From NCBI RefSeq assembly GCF_900209925.1, contig NZ_LT907978.1, positions 2,265,001 to 2,329,000 of the forward strand: DNA of 64,000 nucleotides. Reading direction: 5' to 3'. Made by a program: the position numbers and the translations under genes. Of the stretch, positions 16,367-26,213 are shown piece after piece. Within the stretch, counting starts at the first letter, position 1. Each line of letters starts with the position of its first letter. Source of the stretch: Anaerobutyricum hallii (GTDB taxonomy: Bacteria; Bacillota; Clostridia; Lachnospirales; Lachnospiraceae). The notes beneath the pieces are model-generated. The model ran no database searches, had not been told where the DNA came from, and worked only from the letters and a program-made list of their open reading frames with translations.

Positions 16367-16650
16367 ACTTCCACCTCCTTATGTATAAATCTATCAGACA
16401 GCTCTAGCACGCAATCTGTGAGCATCTCATTTTGTTTTGTGAGCTCTTCTATTTTTTTGTTTAGTTCTGGTATGGACGGCGTGTTATCGTTAAATAGGTG
16501 TTCCGGTTCTTCTCGGTCAATGTTCTCAACGATTTCATACTTTCCTTCCTCATTTGCCTCGATATGACACGTACCATTTTCATTGCACCACTGTGCAGCT
16601 TTTGGTGGGTATAAACCATCAAACACGTATCCAATATAATATTCTTCCAT
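16363..16650 (-). CDS. Small phage tail-region protein with helical C-terminus
   Basis: A 95-aa protein, MEEYYIGYVFDGLYPPKAAQ at the N-terminus and a heptad-like helix ELNKKIEELTKQNEMLTDCV near residues 60-80. Acidic overall. It lies between the tail protein at 16653-17801 and the 79-aa gene with almost no gaps, so it belongs to the late operon. Function unknown; possibly a tail fibre assembly protein. Confidence 0.65.
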   Translation of the reverse strand: MEEYYIGYVFDGLYPPKAAQWCNENGTCHIEANEEGKYEIVENIDREEPEHLFNDNTPSIPELNKKIEELTKQNEMLTDCVLELSDRFIHKEVEV

Positions 16651-16652
16651 AA

Positions 16653-17801
16653 TTACACTCCTAACACATATCTTAGTACAAACCCTTGATTGTTAACGGC
16701 TATTCCGTTTTGTGCGTTATTAGATTTATTACCGTCAGTACCCTGTATAAATGTATCACCGATATATAGGTATTTATTTAATCCGTAATATGGATTGCTC
16801 ATTAACATACCATCTCCAGGTCGCCAGGCAACGTGCTGTTTAGGTACAAAAAACGTTGTCCACCACCAATTATCACAAGCTTCATTACTATAGTGGCTCC
16901 AGACAAATACGGCACCGGTCGGTTGCATTGATATTGGCTCATTTAGTGTAAATTTATGCTCTGCAAGCATCCAATATCCTATAGTGTTAGCATCCCACAG
17001 GATGTTATTTTTACCTAAGATGCACTCTACGTCATTAGATACAATTTGTATGTGGTTGTTATCGACATGTATTCCAGTTCCCATAGACTCATACAGATCG
17101 CTATACGTCGAGCCCTCTTTAACGGTTAACGAAAGTCCTGTGGTGTCCTTGGTTTTATCGTAATACAATTCCAGAGCCGCCTTGCCGCCGCCATGGATGT
17201 CGTCTGGGTTTGTCTGCTGGGTGGAAACAACAATGTTGCGGTCGGATTGCATCACGGAGCCGGAGCCCTCATAAGTTTTATCGCCGTCCGTGTTAGTGAT
17301 CACGATAGGTGCTGTACCAAACCGTACAATTTCGTTGCTACCGTTTCGCACCGCCATCCCGTTACTGTCTAATAATGTATTTTGTTTAAGGGTGTTCCCT
17401 CTCATGTCGCCAACTATCAGTCCAACACCATCTATATAATCAATAAAATTTGTTGCAGTTTTAGCTGCATTAATAATTTTTCCATTCTGTAACCCAAAAT
17501 TTTTAACGGTTCCTTTTTTAAATCTTTCATGCGATTGTTTTACTTTTTCTGCGGCTGTATCATCTGTTGGTGGAGATGTGAGATTTCCAGTGAGCCATGC
17601 TCTTCCACCAGAAACACGTATTTTTACGCTATCCCCTGCTTTACAATTAATAGCCATCTGTGCGGGGGTTTCGTCTGCTCCACCGTCAATGTGGACATAT
17701 GCTGTTTTTTCATCAACGCGAAGAACCTCGGCAACTGTGTCGTATGGCTTTGTTTTACTTTCTTTCATTGCTGAAGCAATCTCTTTTACAAATTCATTCA
17801 A
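16653..17801 (-). CDS. Phage tail tip protein
   Basis: A 382-aa protein if translation starts at the TTG (17801) that overlaps the stop of the preceding gene, with GGTGG upstream; the open frame extends 11 codons further. The N-terminal 75 residues look like an OB-type domain (TAYVHIDGGADETPAQMAIN, GDSVKIRVSGGRAWLTGN), as in baseplate hub proteins. The rest is beta-rich and fibre-like. It is probably a tail tip or baseplate component. Confidence 0.65.
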   Translation of the reverse strand: MNEFVKEIASAMKESKTKPYDTVAEVLRVDEKTAYVHIDGGADETPAQMAINCKAGDSVKIRVSGGRAWLTGNLTSPPTDDTAAEKVKQSHERFKKGTVKNFGLQNGKIINAAKTATNFIDYIDGVGLIVGDMRGNTLKQNTLLDSNGMAVRNGSNEIVRFGTAPIVITNTDGDKTYEGSGSVMQSDRNIVVSTQQTNPDDIHGGGKAALELYYDKTKDTTGLSLTVKEGSTYSDLYESMGTGIHVDNNHIQIVSNDVECILGKNNILWDANTIGYWMLAEHKFTLNEPISMQPTGAVFVWSHYSNEACDNWWWTTFFVPKQHVAWRPGDGMLMSNPYYGLNKYLYIGDTFIQGTDGNKSNNAQNGIAVNNQGFVLRYVLGV

Positions 17802-18807
17802 TGCTTTCCACCTCTTCCTTCGTGCGGCAACCATGTTCCAGAGACAGTGATTGCGATATTATTCTAAATTTTCCGGTAAGGTTATGCCGTGGATAGTTTA
17901 AAAAGACCACATCGCCCAGAAGTACATCCTCAAAAAACCGCCGGCTATACTGTATCGTTCTGGCAGGATTCTGCAATTCCTTTAGCTTTCTAACAGCGTA
18001 TGCTGCTATGTTTTCCCCAGAGGATAATTCAACGCCTGTTTCCGATTTCCACACCTCTCTTCCGCGGCTGACGGTCGATAAATAACTATCCGGACTGTCG
18101 TCCCTTGCGATGGCTGCGCCGTAATCGTCATGTATTGCCATAAAACAGTTTGGCGTGTCATACCAATTAAATGTGTCTGTTACATCGCACTCCACGATGT
18201 CGTTTGTGTTAATTCCTACTGTAAGACTGCCATTATTATCATTTGCGCAGATAACAATACTTCCATCGCCAAGTATTCGCATCCGCCAACCAATAGCATC
18301 TAAAATATGCAGTGCCATTGTGAGCCTTGTTTCCCCATCCTCCGCAACGATATTATCTGTAGTTATCGGCGATGTTCCCTCGACATACACGGGGGCAGGG
18401 ATACAATCATTAAGCAGATTTTTAATCTGTTTTGCTCCGCTACCGGCTGGTGCATAATAACCACGCGGCAGGATCACATCATCTGCCGGCTTGAGAACGG
18501 AATAACAGTCAATATTATAGGTTTCCCTCACGCCATCAAGTTTTCTTTCCGGGAAGGCGGTCAGGCCGGTAAACAGTGCTACTTTTGCCCCTGACCCTCC
18601 TTGTCTGGCTTGCAGGTAAATGCGAACCCAACACTCATTGTCTGTTATCTTTTCTGTCATTGTGACAGAGGCAGATTCCCTTAAATCTGACGTGCTGTCC
18701 CGGTCAATACTGCCCTCAGTAAATTCAAATTCTTTCTGGTCTGTCCACGTCTTGGGGTCAACTGTTGTCAAAATATATCTTGTTGAAAATCCTTTACTCC
18801 AATCCAT
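17794..18807 (-). CDS. Siphovirus tail/baseplate hub-like protein
   Basis: A 337-aa protein starting at the ATG of a TGATG overlap with the preceding gene. Beta segments dominate. VVFLNYPRHNLTGKFRIISQSLSLEHG at the C-terminus is typical of late-control D / hub-like tail proteins. It probably joins the tape measure end to the tip. The assignment to a named family is uncertain. Confidence 0.65.
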   Translation of the reverse strand: MDWSKGFSTRYILTTVDPKTWTDQKEFEFTEGSIDRDSTSDLRESASVTMTEKITDNECWVRIYLQARQGGSGAKVALFTGLTAFPERKLDGVRETYNIDCYSVLKPADDVILPRGYYAPAGSGAKQIKNLLNDCIPAPVYVEGTSPITTDNIVAEDGETRLTMALHILDAIGWRMRILGDGSIVICANDNNGSLTVGINTNDIVECDVTDTFNWYDTPNCFMAIHDDYGAAIARDDSPDSYLSTVSRGREVWKSETGVELSSGENIAAYAVRKLKELQNPARTIQYSRRFFEDVLLGDVVFLNYPRHNLTGKFRIISQSLSLEHGCRTKEEVESIE

Positions 18808-21800
18808 CACGTCACCTCGTTAGGATGTTCTGCGCTCCACTGCTCTTCCGTCACAGCGTCCAGTTCTTCCGAATCCACTTTTTTGATCGTTAGAGAAAAA
18901 TCTGTCCGCATTTTGTTATCGTGGTCTTTTTTCTCCGATACCTGTATATCGCAGGAAAAAGACGAGCCGTCCGGTGTTCTAACGTGGCATATTCCGGGAT
19001 ACGTTGCGAGCCGCCTCATTTGCTCAATCATTGTTGGTTCCGTTAGTGATATACTTACTGCATCAATTTTTAAATCGCGAGTGACTGCAGGGTTCCAGTC
19101 GCCTTGTACAGAGCCCCCAAGATATACTGTCCTTTCAAAATCTTTATCCCATGAATTGTCGCAATCAATGTTATATTGAATTTCGATAGATTCTCCGTCA
19201 AAATCAATGATTGCCTTTTTATATTCGATGGAAAAATCGCTATATAACCACGCAAACGAACTATCTGACGTTATATAGTCACCGTTGGCGGTTTTATTTA
19301 CAACCAGTATGCCGCCGTACTCATTTAACGCTGGGTATGGGTCAACATATTTCTGTCCATAAACTCCATTTTCCAGAATCAATTCCGCTCTGTCTACACT
19401 CATCCGGTACAGGTCAAATGTATCCCCATCAGCATATGTAGTTGGTTTAGCAACAACAACGCTCGCTGTTTTGTTGTCTTCGCTTGTGCTTACAGTGGCC
19501 GTTGGTACTTCCGGCTGGTGTTTCCACCGTACAACAAACGGTATCTTTTTTTCTGCCACATGGTCATAAATATCTGTAAATGCAATCTGTATGCTGTACC
19601 TTGCACCGTCATCCATCTGCCCGATCAGGTCACCCAAGGCAATACTGTAGTTATCTGTTTCACTACCGGTAAAACTGGCAATAATTTCGCCGGAAAAATG
19701 CTGTTCCTTTAATCCGTCCGGGCGCAGAATATAATAATCCTCGTCTCTGACAATCATTACTTTTGCTGTGCCGGAAGAATCCCCGAATGAAGGGGATATT
19801 GTTAGTGGTAGCTGTTCTAAATAATTTGTTGTGCCTTCCGATGATTCCGGTACTGTCTGGTCGGTTGCCTCCGTGGTAACATCGTCAGAATTATATGACG
19901 TTGCTTCTGAGACGAGATTCGTTGCAACGCTGTCTATTGTAGGTTTTGCAACGATTTCAACAGCCACAGAATCTGACCATGCCCCTTCCTTGCCTCCTTG
20001 TGCCGTAACCATTGCTTTTAAATAATGGATTTCCCCTACGTTCCATAGATCGCTTAAAAGACCGTTTGCAGTATAGATTTTATTAATATTTTCAATCGTT
20101 TCTGACAATGTCTCCATGCCGGAGGACATCATCAAAACAACAACATTTCCATCATTTCCTTTAACCGGTTCATCGTTAATCGCTTCCGCTATTTTTATGC
20201 TCGCTTTGCTGTTTCCGGTGTAGCCAACACTGCAAATAACTGTATCGTCCAAAGCAAGATAATTTTCTGTCGTTGCAAGCGTAGGAGTCGTTGGTGTCTC
20301 GCTCAGCGATACGGAAACCGTATCAGACCAAGGAGACAACACTTCCTCGTCTCCGGACGTATCACGCAATCTTACGCGGAAATAATATGTTTTTGCCGAT
20401 TCCAGAGAGCCGATATGCCACGTAGTTTCCCTGTCCTCTACATCATAAGTAGTTGGGGCATCCGTACTAATCCATGCGTCCTCATGGTCCGCCCACGCAA
20501 TGGTAGCTGCATCCGCATTTTTCCACGACCAATCCCATGTTAATTCTACGGTATCAGATGCTACCGCCATTGCAGTTATATTTTTCGGTGGGACTGCGAT
20601 TTTTCGTGTCTCTGAGTAAACCCACCCTGACTGCATGAGGGGGCCAAGTTTGTAGATGATGCCAGATGCTCCGTTTTGAGGTGTAGAAGTTCCGGTAAAA
20701 TTCTTGAGGGCAATCTGGTATTCAGTGCCGCTGGAAACATCCGGACACGTAACCGTGATCGTCCCCTCTTTGTCGGTGATTGCAATAATACCTTTTTCTT
20801 CATTGTCTATTTTCATCCAGACGGCTGTTTTAGCGTCAGGTACTTCCGTGTTGCGCTCAATGCTGTTAATTGTCAGTGTTGTTCCTGTCGCTGATACCGT
20901 ATCAAATGACGGGGATTTCAAAGCCCCTCGTGCCGCTACTCGTGGCTCAGAATATGCATATTTTTTATCGTGCGTACTTTGCACCCTTGTCCACATAATC
21001 TGGTCTTCCGCTATGCCGTCGTCCGTGTTGAAATCTGCTGACACCGTATAATCATGGTACGCAACAGTTACTCCTGTGCTCCACGATGTGCCAGTATATC
21101 TCTCTCCGCTTTCCGGCGTGTCTATAGCGTATTGTAACTCCATGGAATCCACAGGGCGGTCCTGCGGCGATGCCTGCACCCAGTTTGCCCATACATAGCG
21201 GCTAGATGAGCCTATCTCTTTGCTCCCTGTGCTCTGTATGTTTGGGCGCTCCGGGATGCTGTAATAATGGTATGCATAGCCCCAACCGGAATCTCCGGCG
21301 CACCCCCTTGATTTTACCCTTACAATACGGCAAAATGTCATACTCTGTGTCGGGGAACCATCCTCCGTTATCGCCCATGTTCCAGATGCTCCTGTATAGG
21401 ATGCATTGGCAAAGCGAGCGTTTGCAATGGCACCCTTATAGTTTGTCATTAATGCGGTCTGTACCTGTGTTCTTGCAAAATGCCTTGCATCATTCGCCTC
21501 GTATGAGGTACTCCAGGTAAACGTGCCTTTATTTGCGCCGGTATCATCAAGGGAATAAGAAACAGAAGGGGTATTTGGTGCATATATGGTAAATGTCTTT
21601 GTGGAATGCGCGGCTGTATAGGTATGCTTTTTATCACTTTTTGTTTTGCCCTTTACCTTAAACTCTATCGCATTTAATAATTTTGATGAGGCAGGATAAT
21701 AATTTTTTGCATCAAGCGCGACTGTTTTTTTAGTTGCTGATTTCCCCACATTTATTTCTTTCCATTTTGTCCAATCCCATTTGGAGGCACCAGCGTTTTT

Positions 21801-21938
21801 TGTATGTAGACGATACCATAGCCACTGCCCATCCTCATATTTTTTCACCGGTATCTTCCAAGATATTGTAAATTTCAGATTGTCTCTAGATATAGACAGA
21901 CCGCTGGGAGCAGCAGATTTTTTATTTTTCTTTGCCAT
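18807..21938 (-). CDS. Large tail protein with fibronectin type III-like repeats
   Basis: A 1043-aa protein. It starts with a basic tail (AKKNKKSAAPSGLSISRDNL) and holds several beta-sandwich modules with FN3-type signatures, for example PKNITAMAVASDTVELTWDW followed by AKTYYFRVRLRDTSG. The C-terminus resembles a tail tip connector segment. It follows the tape measure directly (TAATG overlap). Virion FN3 domains commonly aid weak binding to cell-surface sugars. Confidence 0.75.
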   Translation of the reverse strand: MAKKNKKSAAPSGLSISRDNLKFTISWKIPVKKYEDGQWLWYRLHTKNAGASKWDWTKWKEINVGKSATKKTVALDAKNYYPASSKLLNAIEFKVKGKTKSDKKHTYTAAHSTKTFTIYAPNTPSVSYSLDDTGANKGTFTWSTSYEANDARHFARTQVQTALMTNYKGAIANARFANASYTGASGTWAITEDGSPTQSMTFCRIVRVKSRGCAGDSGWGYAYHYYSIPERPNIQSTGSKEIGSSSRYVWANWVQASPQDRPVDSMELQYAIDTPESGERYTGTSWSTGVTVAYHDYTVSADFNTDDGIAEDQIMWTRVQSTHDKKYAYSEPRVAARGALKSPSFDTVSATGTTLTINSIERNTEVPDAKTAVWMKIDNEEKGIIAITDKEGTITVTCPDVSSGTEYQIALKNFTGTSTPQNGASGIIYKLGPLMQSGWVYSETRKIAVPPKNITAMAVASDTVELTWDWSWKNADAATIAWADHEDAWISTDAPTTYDVEDRETTWHIGSLESAKTYYFRVRLRDTSGDEEVLSPWSDTVSVSLSETPTTPTLATTENYLALDDTVICSVGYTGNSKASIKIAEAINDEPVKGNDGNVVVLMMSSGMETLSETIENINKIYTANGLLSDLWNVGEIHYLKAMVTAQGGKEGAWSDSVAVEIVAKPTIDSVATNLVSEATSYNSDDVTTEATDQTVPESSEGTTNYLEQLPLTISPSFGDSSGTAKVMIVRDEDYYILRPDGLKEQHFSGEIIASFTGSETDNYSIALGDLIGQMDDGARYSIQIAFTDIYDHVAEKKIPFVVRWKHQPEVPTATVSTSEDNKTASVVVAKPTTYADGDTFDLYRMSVDRAELILENGVYGQKYVDPYPALNEYGGILVVNKTANGDYITSDSSFAWLYSDFSIEYKKAIIDFDGESIEIQYNIDCDNSWDKDFERTVYLGGSVQGDWNPAVTRDLKIDAVSISLTEPTMIEQMRRLATYPGICHVRTPDGSSFSCDIQVSEKKDHDNKMRTDFSLTIKKVDSEELDAVTEEQWSAEHPNEVT

Positions 21939-24262
21939 TATGCCATTTTCACCTGCCTTCTAAGCTCACTTGCCATTCTTCTTCCCCATTCTTCTGGGTT
22001 ATCTGCACCGTTTACGGTTACGTTAATAGTTACATCGTTTTTTGTTCCCCGTGTCGCCTCTTTGATATCGCTCATTAATCTGCTACGACCGTACAGCATC
22101 TCATCTCCTGCTTCTCCTGCTCCAAACAAGGTGGCATCAGAAAATACATATGGGCTTTCCATGGCTTTTTTATACCAGCTAATGTGGAATGATGGCAGGG
22201 AGCCCTTTCCGCCAATACCGAACGGAGCCTTTCCGCCAGAAACACTTAAATGTGGTAGGTTTAGGTGTGGTAGAGACCAGCTAAATTTTAAAGCACTCTT
22301 GAACCGTCCAGGGAAACTTTTTACCAAGGATACCGCCTTAGTAAAGATACTTTTAACAGCTGATGGTATCTTAGTAAATGCTCCTTTTACAGCCGATAAA
22401 ATGCCGTTGCCCCTAAATGCCCCTTTAAATCCGTTTACAGCATTTTTGGCGGCAGTTTTTAAGAGTGATGGGAGATTTTTGACCCCTTTTATTATGCCGG
22501 TAACAATGTTTTTACCAAGCGAAAACCAGTTAAACGCTGTAAATATGCTCACAATGGCTGTGATAATTTTAGGCAAATTAGCAATTAATAACGGAATCGC
22601 ACGAACTAAGCCAATCGCTAAATTTGTTATGATTGTTACTCCTGTTGCAAGGATTTTTGGCGCATTATCGTTAATAATGCCAGCCAAATTCGTTATGATT
22701 GTAGGTACATATGCAATCAATACAGGAATAGAATTAATCAGCCCTTGAGCAATATTCTGGATAAGTGTCAGGCCTGCATTTATCAATTTGCCTGCGTTGC
22801 TCCTCAATGACTCTGTAAATTGTGTCAGCATCGGCAACGCCTGCCCCAAAAAGGTCGGGATGCCCTGAGTCATGCCGTTAGCGATAGTCGTCAGCAAATT
22901 AACTCCGACCGATGTAAATACATTTAGCCCTGTGGAAATCGTAGAGGCAAGATTATTTAACAGTTGGCTGACAGCAGTTGTAATACTGCCAGAATTTTGA
23001 GTAACGCTTGAAATTAAACCGTTTATGAGGTCGCCGCCGATTTTTGTCAGCCCCGGCAACTGGCCGCTAAAATTAATCGCATCTTGCGCCAGTTTGGAAA
23101 GGGCGCCGCTTATGCCGCCAGATTCCATCGCCTCAGCTAATCCACTAACCTCGCTTGTTATACCTTTGATGGCACCACGGATAGTACCCGAAAAGGTATT
23201 ATAAAAAGCAAGTTGCAGGCCTTCTGTGGCGCTAGATAGCAAGGTTATGTCGCCCTGCAAATTATCTAACTGCGTAGCCGCCTGTTGTGCTGCGGAGCCG
23301 GAAGAATCCTGTATTCCTTTCCAAAATTTTTGCACAGTCGCATCACTCGATGCGGTCATTTTATTAAACGCCTGTAATCCTTGCGTTGTAAAAATCGTTG
23401 CAAGAGCATTGTTTTTTTGTTCCGCTGTCATACCCTGCAAAGAGCCATTAAGCTCGTCTACGAGGTCGTTAAAATCTTTTGCCTCGCCGTTTGACTTATA
23501 GGCGGATACACCTAACTGATCTAAAGCTTTTGATGCATCATCAGTCGGAGTATATAAGTCCGCCATTGCCCTATTTAATGCCGTAGATGCCTCGGAGCCT
23601 GTCACGTTCTGCTCTGCCAAGCGAAGTAAGGAAAGCGTGACACTGTCCGCCGCTTGACCGTAGTTTTTCGCTGTGGCAGCAGAACCGGAAAAAGCCTCTC
23701 CAAGGCCTCTTACGTCCGTATTAGCAAGAGTAGCACCCTTTGCCATCAAATCGGCATAGTAAGATGCGTTACTCATCGAGTCACCAAAGCCTTTTACCGC
23801 ACCTGCGGTATACGATGCCGATTCTTCCAGACTCATAGCACCAGCAGAGGCAAGATTAAGTACTGTCCCGATGCCGCTAATCTGCTCATCCGCCGACAAG
23901 CCAGCCTGAGCAAGGATATTCATTCCTTCGGCCGCTTCCGTTGCGGTGTACTTTGTTGTGCGCCCCATTTCCTCGGCCTTGGCTTTGACGTTTCCTATTT
24001 TGTCTACGGTTGTTCCCATGGTAGCTGCTACCTGAGACATTGCAGTATCAAAATTAATTCCGGCATCTATTGATGTTTTTGTAAATGCAACGGCGGCAGC
24101 AGAGCCGGCCACCATAGCTGTTTTAGCTACTTTCCCGACCGCTTTAAATGCCCCGCCAATTTTTGATGTGGACGAGCTGGCGTTACCTTCTGCGTCTTTC
24201 AGCCCCTGCTTATATGCGGTGTCTTTGATTGCCAGAGTGACAAACAACTCCATTACATTCAA
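21938..24262 (-). CDS. Tail tape measure protein
   Basis: A 774-aa protein that sets tail length. The N-terminal TP901-type region has ATTAEGMNIL-like helices (EMGRTTKYTATEAAEGMNIL and SAATAKNYGQAADSVTLSLL). A hydrophobic stretch of repeats follows around residues 400-560 (LINGLISSVTQNSG, LIQNIAQGLINSIP). It starts with TTG overlapping the TGA of the frameshifted chaperone; an ATG 9 bases further in (24253) is an alternative start. Confidence 0.88.
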   Translation of the reverse strand: MNVMELFVTLAIKDTAYKQGLKDAEGNASSSTSKIGGAFKAVGKVAKTAMVAGSAAAVAFTKTSIDAGINFDTAMSQVAATMGTTVDKIGNVKAKAEEMGRTTKYTATEAAEGMNILAQAGLSADEQISGIGTVLNLASAGAMSLEESASYTAGAVKGFGDSMSNASYYADLMAKGATLANTDVRGLGEAFSGSAATAKNYGQAADSVTLSLLRLAEQNVTGSEASTALNRAMADLYTPTDDASKALDQLGVSAYKSNGEAKDFNDLVDELNGSLQGMTAEQKNNALATIFTTQGLQAFNKMTASSDATVQKFWKGIQDSSGSAAQQAATQLDNLQGDITLLSSATEGLQLAFYNTFSGTIRGAIKGITSEVSGLAEAMESGGISGALSKLAQDAINFSGQLPGLTKIGGDLINGLISSVTQNSGSITTAVSQLLNNLASTISTGLNVFTSVGVNLLTTIANGMTQGIPTFLGQALPMLTQFTESLRSNAGKLINAGLTLIQNIAQGLINSIPVLIAYVPTIITNLAGIINDNAPKILATGVTIITNLAIGLVRAIPLLIANLPKIITAIVSIFTAFNWFSLGKNIVTGIIKGVKNLPSLLKTAAKNAVNGFKGAFRGNGILSAVKGAFTKIPSAVKSIFTKAVSLVKSFPGRFKSALKFSWSLPHLNLPHLSVSGGKAPFGIGGKGSLPSFHISWYKKAMESPYVFSDATLFGAGEAGDEMLYGRSRLMSDIKEATRGTKNDVTINVTVNGADNPEEWGRRMASELRRQVKMA

Positions 24263-24905
24263 CTATCCATCACCACCAATCCGGCTCTTTTAATGACGTC
24301 CGCGGCTATTTCTTCACCAGTCTTTGTTACTGTTTGTTTTTTGTTGTTATTAATTAAATCAATAAACGATGCATAGAGATATTCCCCGCCAAACGCCTGC
24401 GAAATACTTTCGGTTACATATTTCAGCCCGTCAGCCATATATCGTTTGTAAATTAATTCTTCTGTGTCGTCTAAAATCTTGGCTTTGACATACAGCAGAA
24501 AGCCCTTTACGCTTCTTCCTCTGTATTCTCCTGCGCATCGCCAGAGGGTTCTTCTGCTGCGCTTGTTGGCGCTGAGAAAAAAAGCTGACGTACCTCCGGC
24601 TCATTGATGAGGTCAACCATGCCTTTGATAATGTCCATTAATTTATGCTTTTTCTTGTATTCCTCAACACTCTGCAATTCAAACGCTGCTAAGATTCCAA
24701 TTACATCATCTTTGTGTGTTTTTAACAGCCTAGGAGCTGTTTTAGCACCCCTAGCAAAGACTTTGATATATTTCTCCCCTTCCTGTGGTACAAGCTTCTG
24801 GCACAGGCTGAGCGCATCATCATCGTCTGCAATGTTACCGATATGTTCGAGGGAGTTCGCAATGGCTTCTAAACCCTGTTCTGCTGTTAATTCTGATAAT
24901 TTCAT
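24259..24905 (-). CDS. Tail assembly chaperone, -1 frameshift product
   Basis: The short chaperone reads through a slippery T-TTT-TTC (minus strand; 24576-24582 on the plus strand) in codons for Leu-Phe-Phe. A -1 shift there opens a frame without stops to the TGA at 24259-24261, adding KGFLLYVKAKILDD, ELIYKRYMADGLKYV and a C-terminal IKRAGLVV. This matches the G/GT arrangement of long-tailed phages. The full product is about 215 aa. The shift itself is inferred. Confidence 0.75.
24507..24905 (-). CDS. Tail assembly chaperone, short form
   Basis: A 132-aa protein that binds the tape measure during tail assembly. It is acidic and helical, with the C-terminal tail SGDAQENTEEEA. AGGAGG lies 7 bases before the start. 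It sits between the major tail protein and the tape measure, where such chaperones always lie. Most ribosomes would make this form; the extended form arises by frameshifting. Confidence 0.8.
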   Translation of the reverse strand: MKLSELTAEQGLEAIANSLEHIGNIADDDDALSLCQKLVPQEGEKYIKVFARGAKTAPRLLKTHKDDVIGILAAFELQSVEEYKKKHKLMDIIKGMVDLINEPEVRQLFFSAPTSAAEEPSGDAQENTEEEA

Positions 24906-24915
24906 GCTTTACCTC

Positions 24916-25491
24916 CTACGCCGCTTCGCCTGTTTTGATATAAACCTCGTAAGGTACTGTCTCTGCGTTCTTAATGCTGTAATGTCCTGTGTATTCGAAA
25001 TCAAAATTTCCTTTGGATTTATCATCTGATTTAATCTTAAATCCGCCCGTTGAGAGTGCATTCATAATTTTGATTGCGATAAATCCGGCGGAATCCCCGG
25101 AATTTTCGTCCGAATAGTCGCCGATCCACCAAATATCCTTAAAATCTTCTGCCTTTAAATCTGCCCTTGGTGTTACTTTGTTTCCCGCTACGTCTGCCGC
25201 CGCCATAAAACTTTTAGCCTGTGCGGTATCCATTGTAACGGCTGTGCCTGATAATTTTACTTCGATAGATTCGATTTCCTTGAGTTCCATCGTGTTTTTA
25301 GGCACATTATCAATGTCTTCCCCGAAATCCGTAAAGGATGGCTCCGCGCTAAAGCTACAACCGCCGCTGGTTGCCATGAGGATGTTAGCTGCTGTTATGG
25401 CACCCATTTCCGGCTCAAAAGCTGATACAATAATACCGGCGTTAATCTGTATTTTTTTGAAAAGGTCAGGAGGTACCTGCGTATACTTCAT
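24916..25491 (-). CDS. Major tail protein
   Basis: A 191-aa protein with typical tail-tube sequence: it starts with PDLFKKIQINAGIIVSAFEP, then the motif ATSGGCSFSAEPSFTDFGED, and ends in NAETVPYEVYIKTGEAA. GAGGTG precedes the ATG. Located between the tail completion gene and the chaperone, as expected. Confidence 0.82.
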   Translation of the reverse strand: MKYTQVPPDLFKKIQINAGIIVSAFEPEMGAITAANILMATSGGCSFSAEPSFTDFGEDIDNVPKNTMELKEIESIEVKLSGTAVTMDTAQAKSFMAAADVAGNKVTPRADLKAEDFKDIWWIGDYSDENSGDSAGFIAIKIMNALSTGGFKIKSDDKSKGNFDFEYTGHYSIKNAETVPYEVYIKTGEAA

Positions 25492-25503
25492 TTGCTCACC
25501 TCA

Positions 25504-25869
25504 TTAAATAGTTATAAATTGCATAGTTATTACTGTGTATCTGCGTACTATTGACGAGTCAGCTTCATCGACTAAAGGAGTCCAAGGCTGGTCTTGCGAC
25601 AGAAAAATGATTCCATCATCGCACTTGACCGTAGTACCCCCTTGCAACCTGCCGCTGATTTCTTTTGCCTTTTTGTTTGGAATTGCCTCTGATTCTGTGT
25701 GGTACCATACGTTTATAGTGCTGGCGGCGGCTGCGCCTGTCCACCAGTTTGCTATAATTGGCTCATATGTAATAAAAGGGAAAGCGGTATCCTCCGGCAC
25801 TCTGTTAGACGGATATGCAGTTATGCCAAAGGATGACCAGAATTGATATAGTGCCGCTGTTGGGGTCAT
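25504..25869 (-). CDS. Tail completion / tail terminator protein
   Basis: A 121-aa protein starting MTPTAALYQFWSSFGITAYP, with PEDTAFPFITYEPIIANWW, a pattern typical of minor capsid/tail completion proteins of siphoviruses. The ATG overlaps the preceding stop (ATGA). It caps or joins the tail tube. Confidence 0.75.
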   Translation of the reverse strand: MTPTAALYQFWSSFGITAYPSNRVPEDTAFPFITYEPIIANWWTGAAAASTINVWYHTESEAIPNKKAKEISGRLQGGTTVKCDDGIIFLSQDQPWTPLVDEADSSIVRRYTVITMQFITI

Positions 25870-26213
25870 GACGTTAACTCCCACTTCTCCGCCATGACCT
25901 GTGCTATGTCTAAATTAGACGACGCAGGGGTTTCTTTTTCTCCTGCATTTGATGTAACTCTAAAAATTTTCCCGTCTTTTGTTTTTAATACATCATGATA
26001 GCCTAGTTTTACTGTTTTAGCTGTAGTGATTGTATATGTTGCTGTTACACCCTCTTTTTCCGCCACTCTGGCAGACATAGAGGTATCTCGGACTATTGCC
26101 GCCTGTATTTTAGCGCCTTCCACCCACTCGGTGATAAATCCACCCTCGCCGTCAGAAGTGCGCTTTTTATCCATGAGTATGCAATCTTGTAAAAACTCGT
26201 TAATCAAACTCAT
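25866..26213 (-). CDS. Head-tail connector (head closure type)
   Basis: A 115-aa protein, MSLINEFLQDCILMDKKRTS then DGEGGFITEWVEGAKIQAAI, the typical pattern of phage head-tail joining proteins. The start at 26213 is chosen because it overlaps the previous stop (ATGA) and has GGAGG 8 bases upstream. Confidence 0.75.
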   Translation of the reverse strand: MSLINEFLQDCILMDKKRTSDGEGGFITEWVEGAKIQAAIVRDTSMSARVAEKEGVTATYTITTAKTVKLGYHDVLKTKDGKIFRVTSNAGEKETPASSNLDIAQVMAEKWELTS

